NCBI GenBank assembly: GCA_025464695.1
Contig: JAODNQ010000082.1
Location: 1-14,000 of the forward strand
Direction: 5' to 3'
Source of the DNA: Frankiales bacterium
GTDB lineage: Bacteria > Actinomycetota > Actinomycetes > Mycobacteriales > SCTD01
Length of the DNA stretch: 14,000 nucleotides
Position numbers and translations under genes: made by a program. Under the pieces are notes generated by a model. That model was not told where the DNA came from. It saw only the letters and a program-made list of their open reading frames with translations, and ran no database searches. Of this stretch, positions 5,744-11,909 are shown one piece after another. How positions within the stretch are numbered: the first letter of the stretch is position 1; the number at the start of each line of letters is the position of its first letter.

Positions 5744-6063
5744 CCGCCCTGCTGGTGGCCCTGGGAGGCGCGGCCGGCGCGGCCGCCCGGTACGGCGTCG
5801 CGCAGGCCCTGCCCGGCCGCCGCGCGACCCTGCTCGTGAACGTCGCCGGCAGCCTGCTGCTGGGCCTGCTGCTCGGGGTGCACGGGCACGCGTACGCCCT
5901 GCTGGGTGTCGGCTTCTGCGGGGCCCTCACCACGTTCTCGACCTACGCGCTGGAGGTGCTCGAGGGCGGCGGGACGCGCTATGCCGCCGTCAGCACCGCC
6001 GGGTGCCTGGCCGCGTGCGCCCTCGGTCTGCTGCTGTCCGGCTGGGTCAGCGGACCTGGGTGA
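5740..6063 (+). CDS. crcB2: CrcB/FluC fluoride channel subunit 2 (107 aa)
   Basis: The second CrcB/Fluc subunit, starting at a GTG that overlaps the stop of the first by 4 nt. It carries GGAAGAAARYGV (9-20), Asn34 in helix 2 (VNVAGSLLLG) and GALTTFSTYALE in helix 3 (61-72), the conserved pore segment. Basic residues lie in loop 1 (LPGRRA, Arg27-Arg28), while the loop after helix 2 (GVHGHA) and the C terminus (SGWVSGPG) lack Arg and Lys. By the positive-inside rule this predicts N-out/C-out, opposite to subunit 1, as expected for an obligate antiparallel heterodimer. The 3' end overlaps the convergent gene at 6047-7621 by 17 bp. Confidence 0.95.
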   Translation: MTALLVALGGAAGAAARYGVAQALPGRRATLLVNVAGSLLLGLLLGVHGHAYALLGVGFCGALTTFSTYALEVLEGGGTRYAAVSTAGCLAACALGLLLSGWVSGPG

Positions 6064-7621
6064 GCCGCGGCGTGCCCTGCGTCGAGGGCGTTCGCGGGTA
6101 GTAGCGCTGGTCGACGGTCGCGACGTACGTCGTGGTGCCCGGACCGGTGAACGTCCGGCGGGGGCTGAACGGCTCGCCGGGTCCGCGGAAGAACAGCAGC
6201 GTGCGGACGCCGACGGGCGCGAGCACCCGCAGCGTCACGGTCTGGCCGCGGCGCACCACGGCCGGGCCGGTCACGACCGGCACCGCCTGCGTCAGACCCG
6301 GCGCGGAGTCGCAGCGCGCGGTGGAGGCGTACCAGCGGTGGTCGTCGGTGGCGGAGAAGGTCGTGCTGATCCTGCCGTCAGGTCCGGGCACGAGGGTGCG
6401 GCGGGCGGTGAAGGACGCCTCGCCGCGACGCCGGAACAGCACCGTGACCGTCCCGGTGTCGGGTGCGGCCCCGCTCGGGGTGACGACGCTGCCCGCGGCC
6501 GCACGGGCGGGCCCGCGGAGCACCAGGCCGGTGCACGAGCCGGACACCCGGTCGACCGTCACGGTGGCGCTGCCGAAGGGCTCCAGCGGGCGGCCGTCCA
6601 TGAACAGGCGGTAGCTCGTCGTGCGGTCCGGCCGGAGGGTCTCGTCGACGAACCACGTCGCCCGGACGGCGCGGACCTCGCGCTCCGCCCCGCCCTGCGG
6701 CGTCGCGAGCAGCCGGAAGTCGTGCACCGGCTCGGGTGCGGCGTCGTCGCACAGGTCGCGGTGGCCGCCGCTGACCCGGACGGCGTCGCCGGCGGCCACC
6801 CGCCCGGGGCTGACCTCAAAAGCGGTCGTGGCGGCCGGCCGGGTGCAGGGCTGGGCCGGGCTCGCCGAGACCTCGACGGTCACGGTGAAGGCCCGCTGCA
6901 CGACCGCGCAGGACGGGACAGTGTGCAGGCAGCGGGCGTCGGAGGAGGCGCTGACGGTGGCGGTACCGGTCGCGGTCGCCCGGAAGGCGCCGTCGACGGT
7001 CGCGACGGTGCGGTCGAGGCCGGCCGAGGTGCGGAACAGGGGGCCGCTGGCCGTCGGGGGCGTCCAGGAGGGGGTCCCGCAGGCCCCGTCGAGCTGGACG
7101 AACACGGTGCCGTCGCGGGGCATCCGCACGGTCGCGCCGTCGTCGGCCGAGGTCACGTACACCGCGCCGGGCGAGGGGCTGGGCTGCGCGCGGGGGGCCG
7201 GTGTGCACGCAGCCGGCGCCGGCTCCGGACCGGGGTCGACCACCACGTCGACCGCCCAGGACCGGGTGGACTGCGCGCAGGGGGTGGCGACGTGCAGGCA
7301 CAGCAGGTCTTCTGCCGCGGACAGGCGCTGCGGCTCGGACGAGGGCGCCAGGGCGTCGAGGTCGGCCGACAGCCCGCCCTGGGTGGAGCGGCGGACGACG
7401 TCGAGGGTGGCGGTCCCGCGCTCGAGCCCGTTCCAGGTGCCGGACGTGCCGAGCCGGACCTGCACCTGCGTGCCGGCGGCGACGTGCACGGTGCGCCCGC
7501 TGTCGGCGAGGGTCAGCGCGAGGACGGGGCGGTCGCCGGTGCTCTGCGCGCCGGCCGTCCCGCCGGGCAGCGGGAGGGCGAGCAGCAGCAGAGGCAGGAG
7601 CACGAGCAGGGCGCGACGCAC
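6047..7621 (-). CDS. Secreted beta-rich protein with two duplicated cysteine-containing domains (524 aa)
   Basis: I do not recognise a named family. Residues 1-26 are a Sec signal peptide (MRRALLVLLPLLLLALPLPG, then TAGAQS). Two similar domains follow: about 33-139 and 153-259. They share D-x-G-x-TV near the start, a Trp (62; 186), CLH (Cys108; Cys231), a second Cys (115; 238), R-aromatic-x-V-x-V-x-V, and a final CTPAP/CTRPA Cys (139; 259). The Cys spacing is conserved at 120-123 residues. The pattern (GxTVxVxxGxxVxVxL ... GxAxVxAxxDxxC ... RxFxVxVxV) recalls chagasin-like I42 domains, but that is a guess. Residues 265-524 look like three Ig-like segments, the last two resembling each other (VLFRRRGEASF; LLFFRGPGEPF). 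The GTG at 7621 is preceded by GGAGG with a 5-nt gap. It overlaps crcB2 by 17 bp at the 3' end. A surface or extracellular role is likely. Confidence 0.85.
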   Translation of the reverse strand: MRRALLVLLPLLLLALPLPGGTAGAQSTGDRPVLALTLADSGRTVHVAAGTQVQVRLGTSGTWNGLERGTATLDVVRRSTQGGLSADLDALAPSSEPQRLSAAEDLLCLHVATPCAQSTRSWAVDVVVDPGPEPAPAACTPAPRAQPSPSPGAVYVTSADDGATVRMPRDGTVFVQLDGACGTPSWTPPTASGPLFRTSAGLDRTVATVDGAFRATATGTATVSASSDARCLHTVPSCAVVQRAFTVTVEVSASPAQPCTRPAATTAFEVSPGRVAAGDAVRVSGGHRDLCDDAAPEPVHDFRLLATPQGGAEREVRAVRATWFVDETLRPDRTTSYRLFMDGRPLEPFGSATVTVDRVSGSCTGLVLRGPARAAAGSVVTPSGAAPDTGTVTVLFRRRGEASFTARRTLVPGPDGRISTTFSATDDHRWYASTARCDSAPGLTQAVPVVTGPAVVRRGQTVTLRVLAPVGVRTLLFFRGPGEPFSPRRTFTGPGTTTYVATVDQRYYPRTPSTQGTPRLTQVR

Positions 7622-7668
7622 GGGGGCCTCCGGGGGGTGGTGCAGGCAGGAGCAGCTGGACCGGCCCG

Positions 7669-7674
7669 TAGGTT
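7669..7674 (+). promoter_or_regulatory. Candidate -10 (TAGGTT) of the quinone oxidoreductase gene
   Basis: TAGGTT fits TANNNT in the 85-bp divergent region between the secreted protein gene and the oxidoreductase. It would give a leader of about 25 nt that contains the AGGAG ribosome-binding site at 7697-7701. No -35 is recognised. Confidence 0.25.
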
Positions 7675-7706
7675 CCGTCCACCCCCCCACGACGCCAGGA
7701 GCTCCC

Positions 7707-8675
7707 GTGCGCGCAGTGCAGATCACCACCCACGACGGCCCGGCCGCCGTCTCCGTCGTCGACGTCCCCGAGCCCGTCGCCGGGCCCGGGCAGCTGCTGG
7801 TCGACGTCGAGGTCGCGGGCGTGACCTTCCCGGAGGTCCTCCAGAGCCGGGGCGAGTACCAGCTCAAGCCCCCGCTGCCGTTCGTGCCGGGGTCGGAGGT
7901 CGCCGGGGTCGTGCGGACTGCGCCGGAGGGCTCGGCGGTGCAGCCGGGGGACCGGGTCGCGGCCTTCCCGGGCCTCGGCGGGTTCGCCGAGGTGTGCGCG
8001 GTCGAGCCGTGGGGGGTCTTCCCGCTGCCCGACGCCGTGTCCTTCGAGCAGGGCGCGGCCCTGCCCATGAACTACCTGACCATGCACTTCGGCCTGGTCC
8101 GCCGCGGCCGCCTGCAGGCGGGGGAGACCGTCCTGGTGCACGGGGCGGCCGGCGGCATCGGCACGGCGTCGATCCAGCTGGCCAAGGCCTACGGCGCCCG
8201 GGTCATCGGTGTGGCGTCGACGCCGGAGAAGGCGGGGGTGGCGAAGGCCGCGGGCGCCGACGACGTCGTCCTGGCGGCCGGGTTCAAGGACGCCGTCAAG
8301 GAGCTCACCGAGGGGCGCGGCGTCGACGTCGTCGTCGACCCGGTCGGCGGCGACCGCATGACCGACTCGCTGCGCTCGCTGGCCCGGGAGGGACGCGTGC
8401 TGGTCATCGGCTTCACGGAGGGCGAGATCCCGACCGTGAAGGTCAACCGGCTGCTGCTGTCCAACGTGTCGGTGGTCGGCGTCGGCTGGGGGGCGTTCTG
8501 GATGTCGGACCCGACCTACCTGCAGGAGCAGTGGGCCGAGATCGCGCCGCTGCTGGCGGCCGGGCAGCTGACGCCCCCGATCAGCACGGTGCACCCGCTC
8601 GCCGACGCCACCGCAGCGCTGCTGGAGATCGACGAGCGGCGGGCGGCCGGCAAGGTGCTGCTGCGGGTGCGCTGA
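7707..8675 (+). CDS. NADPH:quinone oxidoreductase family protein (zinc-free MDR, 322 aa)
   Basis: A medium-chain dehydrogenase/reductase of the quinone oxidoreductase (QOR) branch, expected to reduce quinones or enones with NADPH in the cytoplasm. The N-terminal GroES-like domain spans about residues 1-120 (VPEPVAGPGQLLVDVEVAGV; LPFVPGSEVAGVV), with none of the Cys ligands of zinc-type alcohol dehydrogenases. The Rossmann domain begins with VLVHGAAGGIGTASIQLAK (142-160); VDVVVDPVGG (206-215) and GKVLLRVR at the end are typical. Length is normal. The GTG start follows AGGAG by 5 nt. The gene faces away from the secreted protein gene and its stop lies 3 bp from the end of the convergent SRPBCC gene. 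Substrate is not predictable from the sequence. Confidence 0.92.
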   Translation: MRAVQITTHDGPAAVSVVDVPEPVAGPGQLLVDVEVAGVTFPEVLQSRGEYQLKPPLPFVPGSEVAGVVRTAPEGSAVQPGDRVAAFPGLGGFAEVCAVEPWGVFPLPDAVSFEQGAALPMNYLTMHFGLVRRGRLQAGETVLVHGAAGGIGTASIQLAKAYGARVIGVASTPEKAGVAKAAGADDVVLAAGFKDAVKELTEGRGVDVVVDPVGGDRMTDSLRSLAREGRVLVIGFTEGEIPTVKVNRLLLSNVSVVGVGWGAFWMSDPTYLQEQWAEIAPLLAAGQLTPPISTVHPLADATAALLEIDERRAAGKVLLRVR

Positions 8676-8678
8676 GGC

Positions 8679-9113
8679 TCAGGCCTCGACGAGGGCCTTG
8701 AGGGTGCGCAGGCTGCGCCGCATCCGGCGGGTGACCAGGGGTGCCGCCACCCGGTCGGCGACCAGCCCGCCCAGCCCGCCGGGCGCCTGGTAGGCCAGCC
8801 GGAACACGACCTCGGTGCGGCCGGGCACCCGCTCCCGCAGCCGCCACCGCCCGCGCAGCGAGATGCCGGTGACGGCGTTCCAGGCGATGTCGCCCGGCGG
8901 CGCGAACTCGACGACCTCGACGGTGCCGCCGAGCGCCGCGGCGCCGACGACCAGCCGCACTGCCCAGCGCGCCCCGCAGCCGGTGACCTGCTCGCTGAGG
9001 ACGTCGGCGACCGCCAGGCCGTCCATGAACTCGTGGTAGCGGCGCGGGTCCGACACCAGCTCCCACACCTGCTCGCGGGAGGCCGCGACGACGACCTTCT
9101 GCTCGACCCGCAT
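8679..9113 (-). CDS. SRPBCC-superfamily (polyketide cyclase/START-like) protein (144 aa)
   Basis: A small helix-grip-fold protein likely to bind a hydrophobic ligand. The N terminus shows the usual pattern: strand RVEQKVVVAA, then SREQVWELVSDPRRYHEFMD (about 12-31), the helix pair that opens the pocket; alternating strands follow (WAVRLVVGAAAL; GGTVEVVEFAPPGDIAWNAV; RWRLRERVPGRTEVVFRLAY), and the last third is the long C-terminal helix (RRMRRSLRTLKALVEA). The ATG overlaps the stop of the acyltransferase gene as TGATG, so it is translated with it. The pairing suggests a role in handling the lipid made or used by the acyltransferase, which is inference. It is the last gene of a four-gene minus-strand run and ends 3 bp from the convergent oxidoreductase. 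Confidence 0.87.
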   Translation of the reverse strand: MRVEQKVVVAASREQVWELVSDPRRYHEFMDGLAVADVLSEQVTGCGARWAVRLVVGAAALGGTVEVVEFAPPGDIAWNAVTGISLRGRWRLRERVPGRTEVVFRLAYQAPGGLGGLVADRVAAPLVTRRMRRSLRTLKALVEA

Positions 9114-9976
9114 CAGCCGAGCACCGGGAAGCGCCGCTCGGCCGCGAGCCGGTCCAGCGCGGCCTGCATGGTGGCGACGACGTCCGCGTACACGACGTCG
9201 AGGTCGGGGTCCTCGCCGTAGCGCTCGCGCAGGTCGATCGGCTCGAGCGCCTCGACCACGAGCTTCGCGGGCAGGGGCAGGTGCAGCCCGAAGTCGCCGA
9301 TGTTCAGGCCCCACGGCAGGGCCAGCGACACCGACAGCGCCTTGAGCCGCAGGGTGCGGTCGAGCCGCAGCAGCTTGACCAGCCACTCGCCGCGGGACAG
9401 GAACAGCGCGGTCTCCTGCCCGCCGATGCCGACCACCGGCACGATCGGCACGCCCTCGTCGAGGGCGAGCCGCAGGAAGCCCTTGCGCCCGCCGAAGTCG
9501 ACGACGTGCCGCTGCCACGACGGGCGGAACACCTCGTGGTCGCCGCCGGGGTACACGAGCAGCGCGGCGCCCGTGGCGAGGGCCTTGTGCGCGTTCTCGT
9601 GGCTGGCCGCCACCGTGCCGAACTTGCGCAGGACACCGGCGCCCGGCGCCTGCACGACCAGGTTGTGGGCGAGCTGGTAGAAGCGCCGCTCGACGCCGAA
9701 GTACGACGTGAAGGCCAGCGTGAGGACCATGGTGTCGGGGGTGACGTTGCCGCCCGAGTGGTTCCCCACGAGCAGCACCGGGCCGGTGGCCGGGATGCGG
9801 TCGAGGTGCCGGGCCTCCGCCCGGAACCAGATGCTGGCGAGCAGCCAGACCAGCGGGAGGCGGTCGCGGATGTAGTCGGGGTCGCGCTCGTCGAGGTCAC
9901 CCAGCGGGACGCGGCGGCTCACCTGCTCGGAGACCCAGCGGCCGGCGACCGAGGGCAGGGACGACAGGACGCTCAT
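9113..9976 (-). CDS. Lysophospholipid/diacylglycerol-type acyltransferase family protein (287 aa)
   Basis: A membrane-associated acyltransferase of the PlsC-like superfamily that should transfer a fatty acyl group to a glycerolipid acceptor. After a helical N terminus (LPLVWLLASIWF, 40-51) comes PVLLVGNHSGG (66-76), the active-site region: His73 followed by Asp81, a wider spacing than the classical HX4D. VYPGGDHEVFRPSW (141-154) and GIGGQE (183-188) follow, a set seen in the actinobacterial branch resembling eukaryotic TMEM68/DGAT2-like enzymes. The ATG at 9976 has only a weak GGGGAAGG upstream. It begins 30 nt after the GNAT gene stop, with a 10-bp palindrome TGACCGGTCA (10000-10009) covering that stop, and its own stop overlaps the SRPBCC start. 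Acyl acceptor unknown. Confidence 0.88.
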   Translation of the reverse strand: MSVLSSLPSVAGRWVSEQVSRRVPLGDLDERDPDYIRDRLPLVWLLASIWFRAEARHLDRIPATGPVLLVGNHSGGNVTPDTMVLTLAFTSYFGVERRFYQLAHNLVVQAPGAGVLRKFGTVAASHENAHKALATGAALLVYPGGDHEVFRPSWQRHVVDFGGRKGFLRLALDEGVPIVPVVGIGGQETALFLSRGEWLVKLLRLDRTLRLKALSVSLALPWGLNIGDFGLHLPLPAKLVVEALEPIDLRERYGEDPDLDVVYADVVATMQAALDRLAAERRFPVLG

Positions 9977-10006
9977 GCGGGCCAGCCTTCCCCACGACGT
10001 GACCGG

Positions 10007-10474
10007 TCAGGCCCCCAGCGTGCGGAGCGCCTCGCCGTCCACGCGGAACGTCGTCCACTCGTCCTGGGGCACCGCGCCGAGCGAGCGGTAGAAGCCGATG
10101 GCGGGGCTGTTCCAGTCGAGGACCCACCACTCGAAGCGGGGGTACCCGCGTTCCAGGCAGACGGCGGCCAGCGTCTGCAGCAGGGCGCGACCGAGCCCGG
10201 CGCCGCGGGCGGTCGGCCGCACGAACAGGTCCTCCAGCCACAGTCCCGGACGGCCCTTCCAGGTGCTGAAGGTGACGTACCAGAGGGCGAAGCCGACCAC
10301 CTCGCCGTCCTGCTCGGCGACGTGGCAGGACGCCGTGCCGTCGACGAACAGCGCCCGGTGCAGGTCGTCCTCGGTGGCCTCGACGGCGTCGGGCTCGCGC
10401 TCGTACTCGGCCAGCTCCTGCACGAGCTGCAGCAGGACGGGGACGTCGCCCGGCGCCGCGGGGCGGACGGTCAC
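10007..10474 (-). CDS. GNAT N-acetyltransferase, diamine/thialysine (SSAT-like) type (155 aa)
   Basis: A cytoplasmic acetyl-CoA-dependent N-acetyltransferase. The whole GNAT fold is present: N-terminal strand TVRPAAPGD, helix with LAEYEREPDAVEATEDDL (21-38), strands GEVVGFALWYVTFSTWKGRP (57-76), LEDLFVRPTARGAGLGRALL (80-99) with the acetyl-CoA-binding RGAGLG at 90-95, and FEWWVLDWNSPAIGFYRSLG (114-133). The FSTW.G, LEDLFV and VLDWN-x-PAI-x-FY blocks are characteristic of spermidine/spermine (SAT1/SAT2) acetyltransferases, so an amine such as a polyamine or thialysine is a fair guess. The GTG overlaps the phosphatase stop (GTGA), showing coupled translation. Length is normal. Confidence 0.92.
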   Translation of the reverse strand: MTVRPAAPGDVPVLLQLVQELAEYEREPDAVEATEDDLHRALFVDGTASCHVAEQDGEVVGFALWYVTFSTWKGRPGLWLEDLFVRPTARGAGLGRALLQTLAAVCLERGYPRFEWWVLDWNSPAIGFYRSLGAVPQDEWTTFRVDGEALRTLGA

Positions 10475-11034
10475 GGGGCGTCCCAGAGCTTCACGACGCG
10501 GTGGTCGCGGTAGTGGCCGAGCGCCGACAGCCGGGCCGGCTCCATGGTGAACAGCCCGCCCTGCGACGCCGGCAGCCCGAGCCAGACGGCGGCCAGCGCC
10601 CGCAGGCTGTGGCCGTGCCCGACGAGGACGACGTCGCCCTGCTCGAGCAGCGGAACGGCCCGGTCGATGGTGCGCTCGCAGCGCGGCTGCACCTGCTCCC
10701 AGGTCTCGCCGCCGGGGGCGCCGTCGGTCCACAGCCACCAGCCCGGCTGCTCCGCCCGGATCTCCGCCGTGGTCCGGCCCTCGTAGAGCCCGTTGTCCCA
10801 CTCGACCAGGTCGGGGTCGATGTCCGGGCGGAGACCGGCGAGCTCCGCCGTGCGACGGGCGCGCTGCAGCGGGCTGACGAACGCGGCGACGACGGGCAGC
10901 GCCGCGAGCCGGCCCGACAGCGAGCGCGCCTGCTCCTCGCCCTTCTCGGTCAGGGGGACGTCGGTGAGGCCGGTGTGCTTCGACGCGGCCGACCACGCGG
11001 TCTCGCCGTGCCGGATCAGGAGGAGGTCGCCCAT
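10471..11034 (-). CDS. Histidine phosphatase (Rv3214-like, 187 aa)
   Basis: A phosphatase of the phosphoglycerate mutase/histidine phosphatase superfamily. The catalytic LLIRHGET lies at residues 5-12 (phospho-acceptor His9), with Arg58 in SPLQRARRTA, Glu78 in VEWDNGLYEG and the second histidine His140 in VGHGHSLRAL. The arrangement (HGETAW, EWD.G.YEG, WLWTDGAPGGE) is close to M. tuberculosis Rv3214, a small acid phosphatase once annotated as a mutase; a mutase role here is unlikely. The ATG at 11034 is used; a TTG 12 nt upstream is possible but adds only MSGP. No Shine-Dalgarno sequence is seen; TTGTCT lies 6 nt upstream of the ATG directly after the sodN hairpin. First gene of a coupled run with the GNAT, acyltransferase and SRPBCC genes. 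Confidence 0.92.
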   Translation of the reverse strand: MGDLLLIRHGETAWSAASKHTGLTDVPLTEKGEEQARSLSGRLAALPVVAAFVSPLQRARRTAELAGLRPDIDPDLVEWDNGLYEGRTTAEIRAEQPGWWLWTDGAPGGETWEQVQPRCERTIDRAVPLLEQGDVVLVGHGHSLRALAAVWLGLPASQGGLFTMEPARLSALGHYRDHRVVKLWDAP

Positions 11035-11049
11035 GGGTCCAGACAAGCA

Positions 11050-11081
11050 CCCGGCCCCCCGCCAGGAGGCGGGGGGCCGGG
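11050..11081 (-). terminator. Strong hairpin downstream of sodN, probable terminator
   Basis: A perfect 14-bp stem (11050-11063 with 11068-11081) closes a 4-nt loop, with GC pairs throughout. It starts 16 nt after the sodN stop codon. On the minus strand it is followed by TGCTTGTCT, only weakly T-rich, as is common for actinobacterial terminators. It ends 15 nt before the phosphatase ATG. Confidence 0.65.
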
Positions 11082-11097
11082 CTCGGGACGGCTGCTG

Positions 11098-11529
11098 CTA
11101 GGCCTGGTCGGCCGACTGCGGCAGGACGTAGTCCTTGCCCTTGGTCTTCCAGAAGATGGTGGCGATCTGGTCGATGCCGTCGAGCAGCTTCTGGCCCTCG
11201 GCCGGGTCGAGCAGCTGCTTGGTGCCCGTGCCGCTGGCCTGCTTGATCGTGTTGTTGATCAGCATGTGCAGCTCGGGGTACTCCTCGAAGTGCGGGGCCT
11301 TGAAGTAGTCGTGCCAGAGCACGGCCAGGTGCTCCTTCGCCAGCTGCGAGCGCTGGCCGATGATGCCGATGGCGCGGGCGCGGAACACCGGGTCCTCGTT
11401 GGCCTGGTACTTCTTCTGCATGGCCAGCACGGACTGCGCCTCGATGCGCGCCTGGGCGGGGTCGTACACGCCGCAGGGCAGGTCGCAGTGGGCGCTGACG
11501 ACGGTCTTCGGGGTGAGGATGCGGAACAC
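11098..11529 (-). CDS. sodN: Nickel-containing superoxide dismutase precursor SodN (143 aa)
   Basis: SodN converts superoxide to oxygen and hydrogen peroxide with a nickel ion held by the N-terminal hook of the mature enzyme. The precursor has a 13-residue leader (MFRILTPKTVVSA) followed by HCDLPCGVY, residues 14-22; after cleavage His1, Cys2 and Cys6 of the mature protein are the nickel ligands and Tyr9 lies nearby. The rest is the helical bundle (DPAQARIEAQSVLAMQKKY; LAKEHLAVLWHDYFKAPHFE; EYPELHMLINNTIKQA). The C terminus is about a dozen residues longer than the Streptomyces enzyme. The GTG start follows AGAGGA (11536-11541) and gives a normal leader length. The maturation protease gene sodX is divergent across a 47-bp gap, and a strong hairpin follows the stop. 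Confidence 0.97.
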   Translation of the reverse strand: MFRILTPKTVVSAHCDLPCGVYDPAQARIEAQSVLAMQKKYQANEDPVFRARAIGIIGQRSQLAKEHLAVLWHDYFKAPHFEEYPELHMLINNTIKQASGTGTKQLLDPAEGQKLLDGIDQIATIFWKTKGKDYVLPQSADQA

Positions 11530-11564
11530 GTGGTGTCCTCTCGTCGGGGATCTGGCCTGTCTCC

Positions 11565-11570
11565 GACACT
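11565..11570 (+). promoter_or_regulatory. Candidate -10 (GACACT) of sodX, leaderless
   Basis: GACACT ends exactly 6 nt before the sodX GTG, the same hexamer and spacing as at crcB1. No ribosome-binding site is apparent for sodX. The -35 is not recognised. Confidence 0.4.
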
Positions 11571-11571
11571 A
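11566..11571 (-). promoter_or_regulatory. Candidate -10 (TAGTGT) of sodN
   Basis: TAGTGT fits TANNNT on the minus strand and would give a leader of about 30 nt containing the AGAGGA ribosome-binding site. It overlaps the sodX -10 by five base pairs. Confidence 0.35.
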
Positions 11572-11576
11572 GACCG

Positions 11577-11909
11577 GTGATCTCCGCGCTGCGCTCCCGG
11601 ACTCGGCTGGGGACCGTCCTGGTCGACGGCCCCTCGATGCTGCCCACCCTGCGCACCGGCGACTGCCTGCTCGTCCGTCACGGCGCCCGCGTCCGCCCGG
11701 GCGACCTCGTCGTCGCCCGGCCGTGGACCCGGCCGGAGCTGCTGGTGGTCAAGCGCGCCGTCGAGCCGGTGCCCGGCGGCTGGCTGGTCGCGGCCGACAA
11801 CGCCGCGGTCCGCGGCCAGGGCTGGACGGGGGGCGAGGCCGACGTCGTCGCGCGGGTGCTGCTCCGGTACTGGCCGCCTGGCCGGCGTCAGGCGCGCAGC
11901 GAGGCGTAG
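11577..11909 (+). CDS. sodX: Nickel-type SOD maturation protease SodX (S26 family, 110 aa)
   Basis: A signal-peptidase-like S26 serine protease dedicated to removing the SodN leader so that its histidine becomes the N terminus. The catalytic serine is Ser20 in VDGPSMLPTL and the general base is Lys59 in LLVVKRAV; GDLVVARP (42-49) and GWLVAADNAAVRG correspond to the later S26 boxes (the last usually contains GDN). No membrane anchor precedes Ser20, fitting a cytoplasmic enzyme acting on a cytoplasmic precursor. The length matches SodX proteins. The GTG at 11577 is chosen from the motif distance and from GACACT 6 nt upstream. It is divergent from sodN rather than following it. Its last 22 bp overlap the convergent rfbC gene. 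Confidence 0.95.
   Translation: MISALRSRTRLGTVLVDGPSMLPTLRTGDCLLVRHGARVRPGDLVVARPWTRPELLVVKRAVEPVPGGWLVAADNAAVRGQGWTGGEADVVARVLLRYWPPGRRQARSEA

Larger units (their letters stand above)
11556..11577. promoter_or_regulatory. Imperfect inverted repeat over the sodN/sodX promoters
   Basis: CCTGTCT and AGACCGG are complementary at 6 of 7 positions around an 8-bp spacer. The spacer covers most of both candidate -10 hexamers and the right arm touches the sodX GTG, so a bound dimer would block both genes. I saw no match to the Nur box as I remember it. Confidence 0.35.

Noticed and set aside
5906..8701. A 931-codon plus-strand open frame across the secreted protein gene and the oxidoreductase
   Set aside because: It is out of frame with crcB2 and the oxidoreductase and antisense to the secreted protein, which has a signal peptide, a ribosome-binding site and internal repeats. 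The long frame has no domain.
11035..11046. TTG at 11046 as the phosphatase start
   Set aside because: It adds only four residues before the ATG and has no ribosome-binding site; the ATG gives the usual distance to RHGE.
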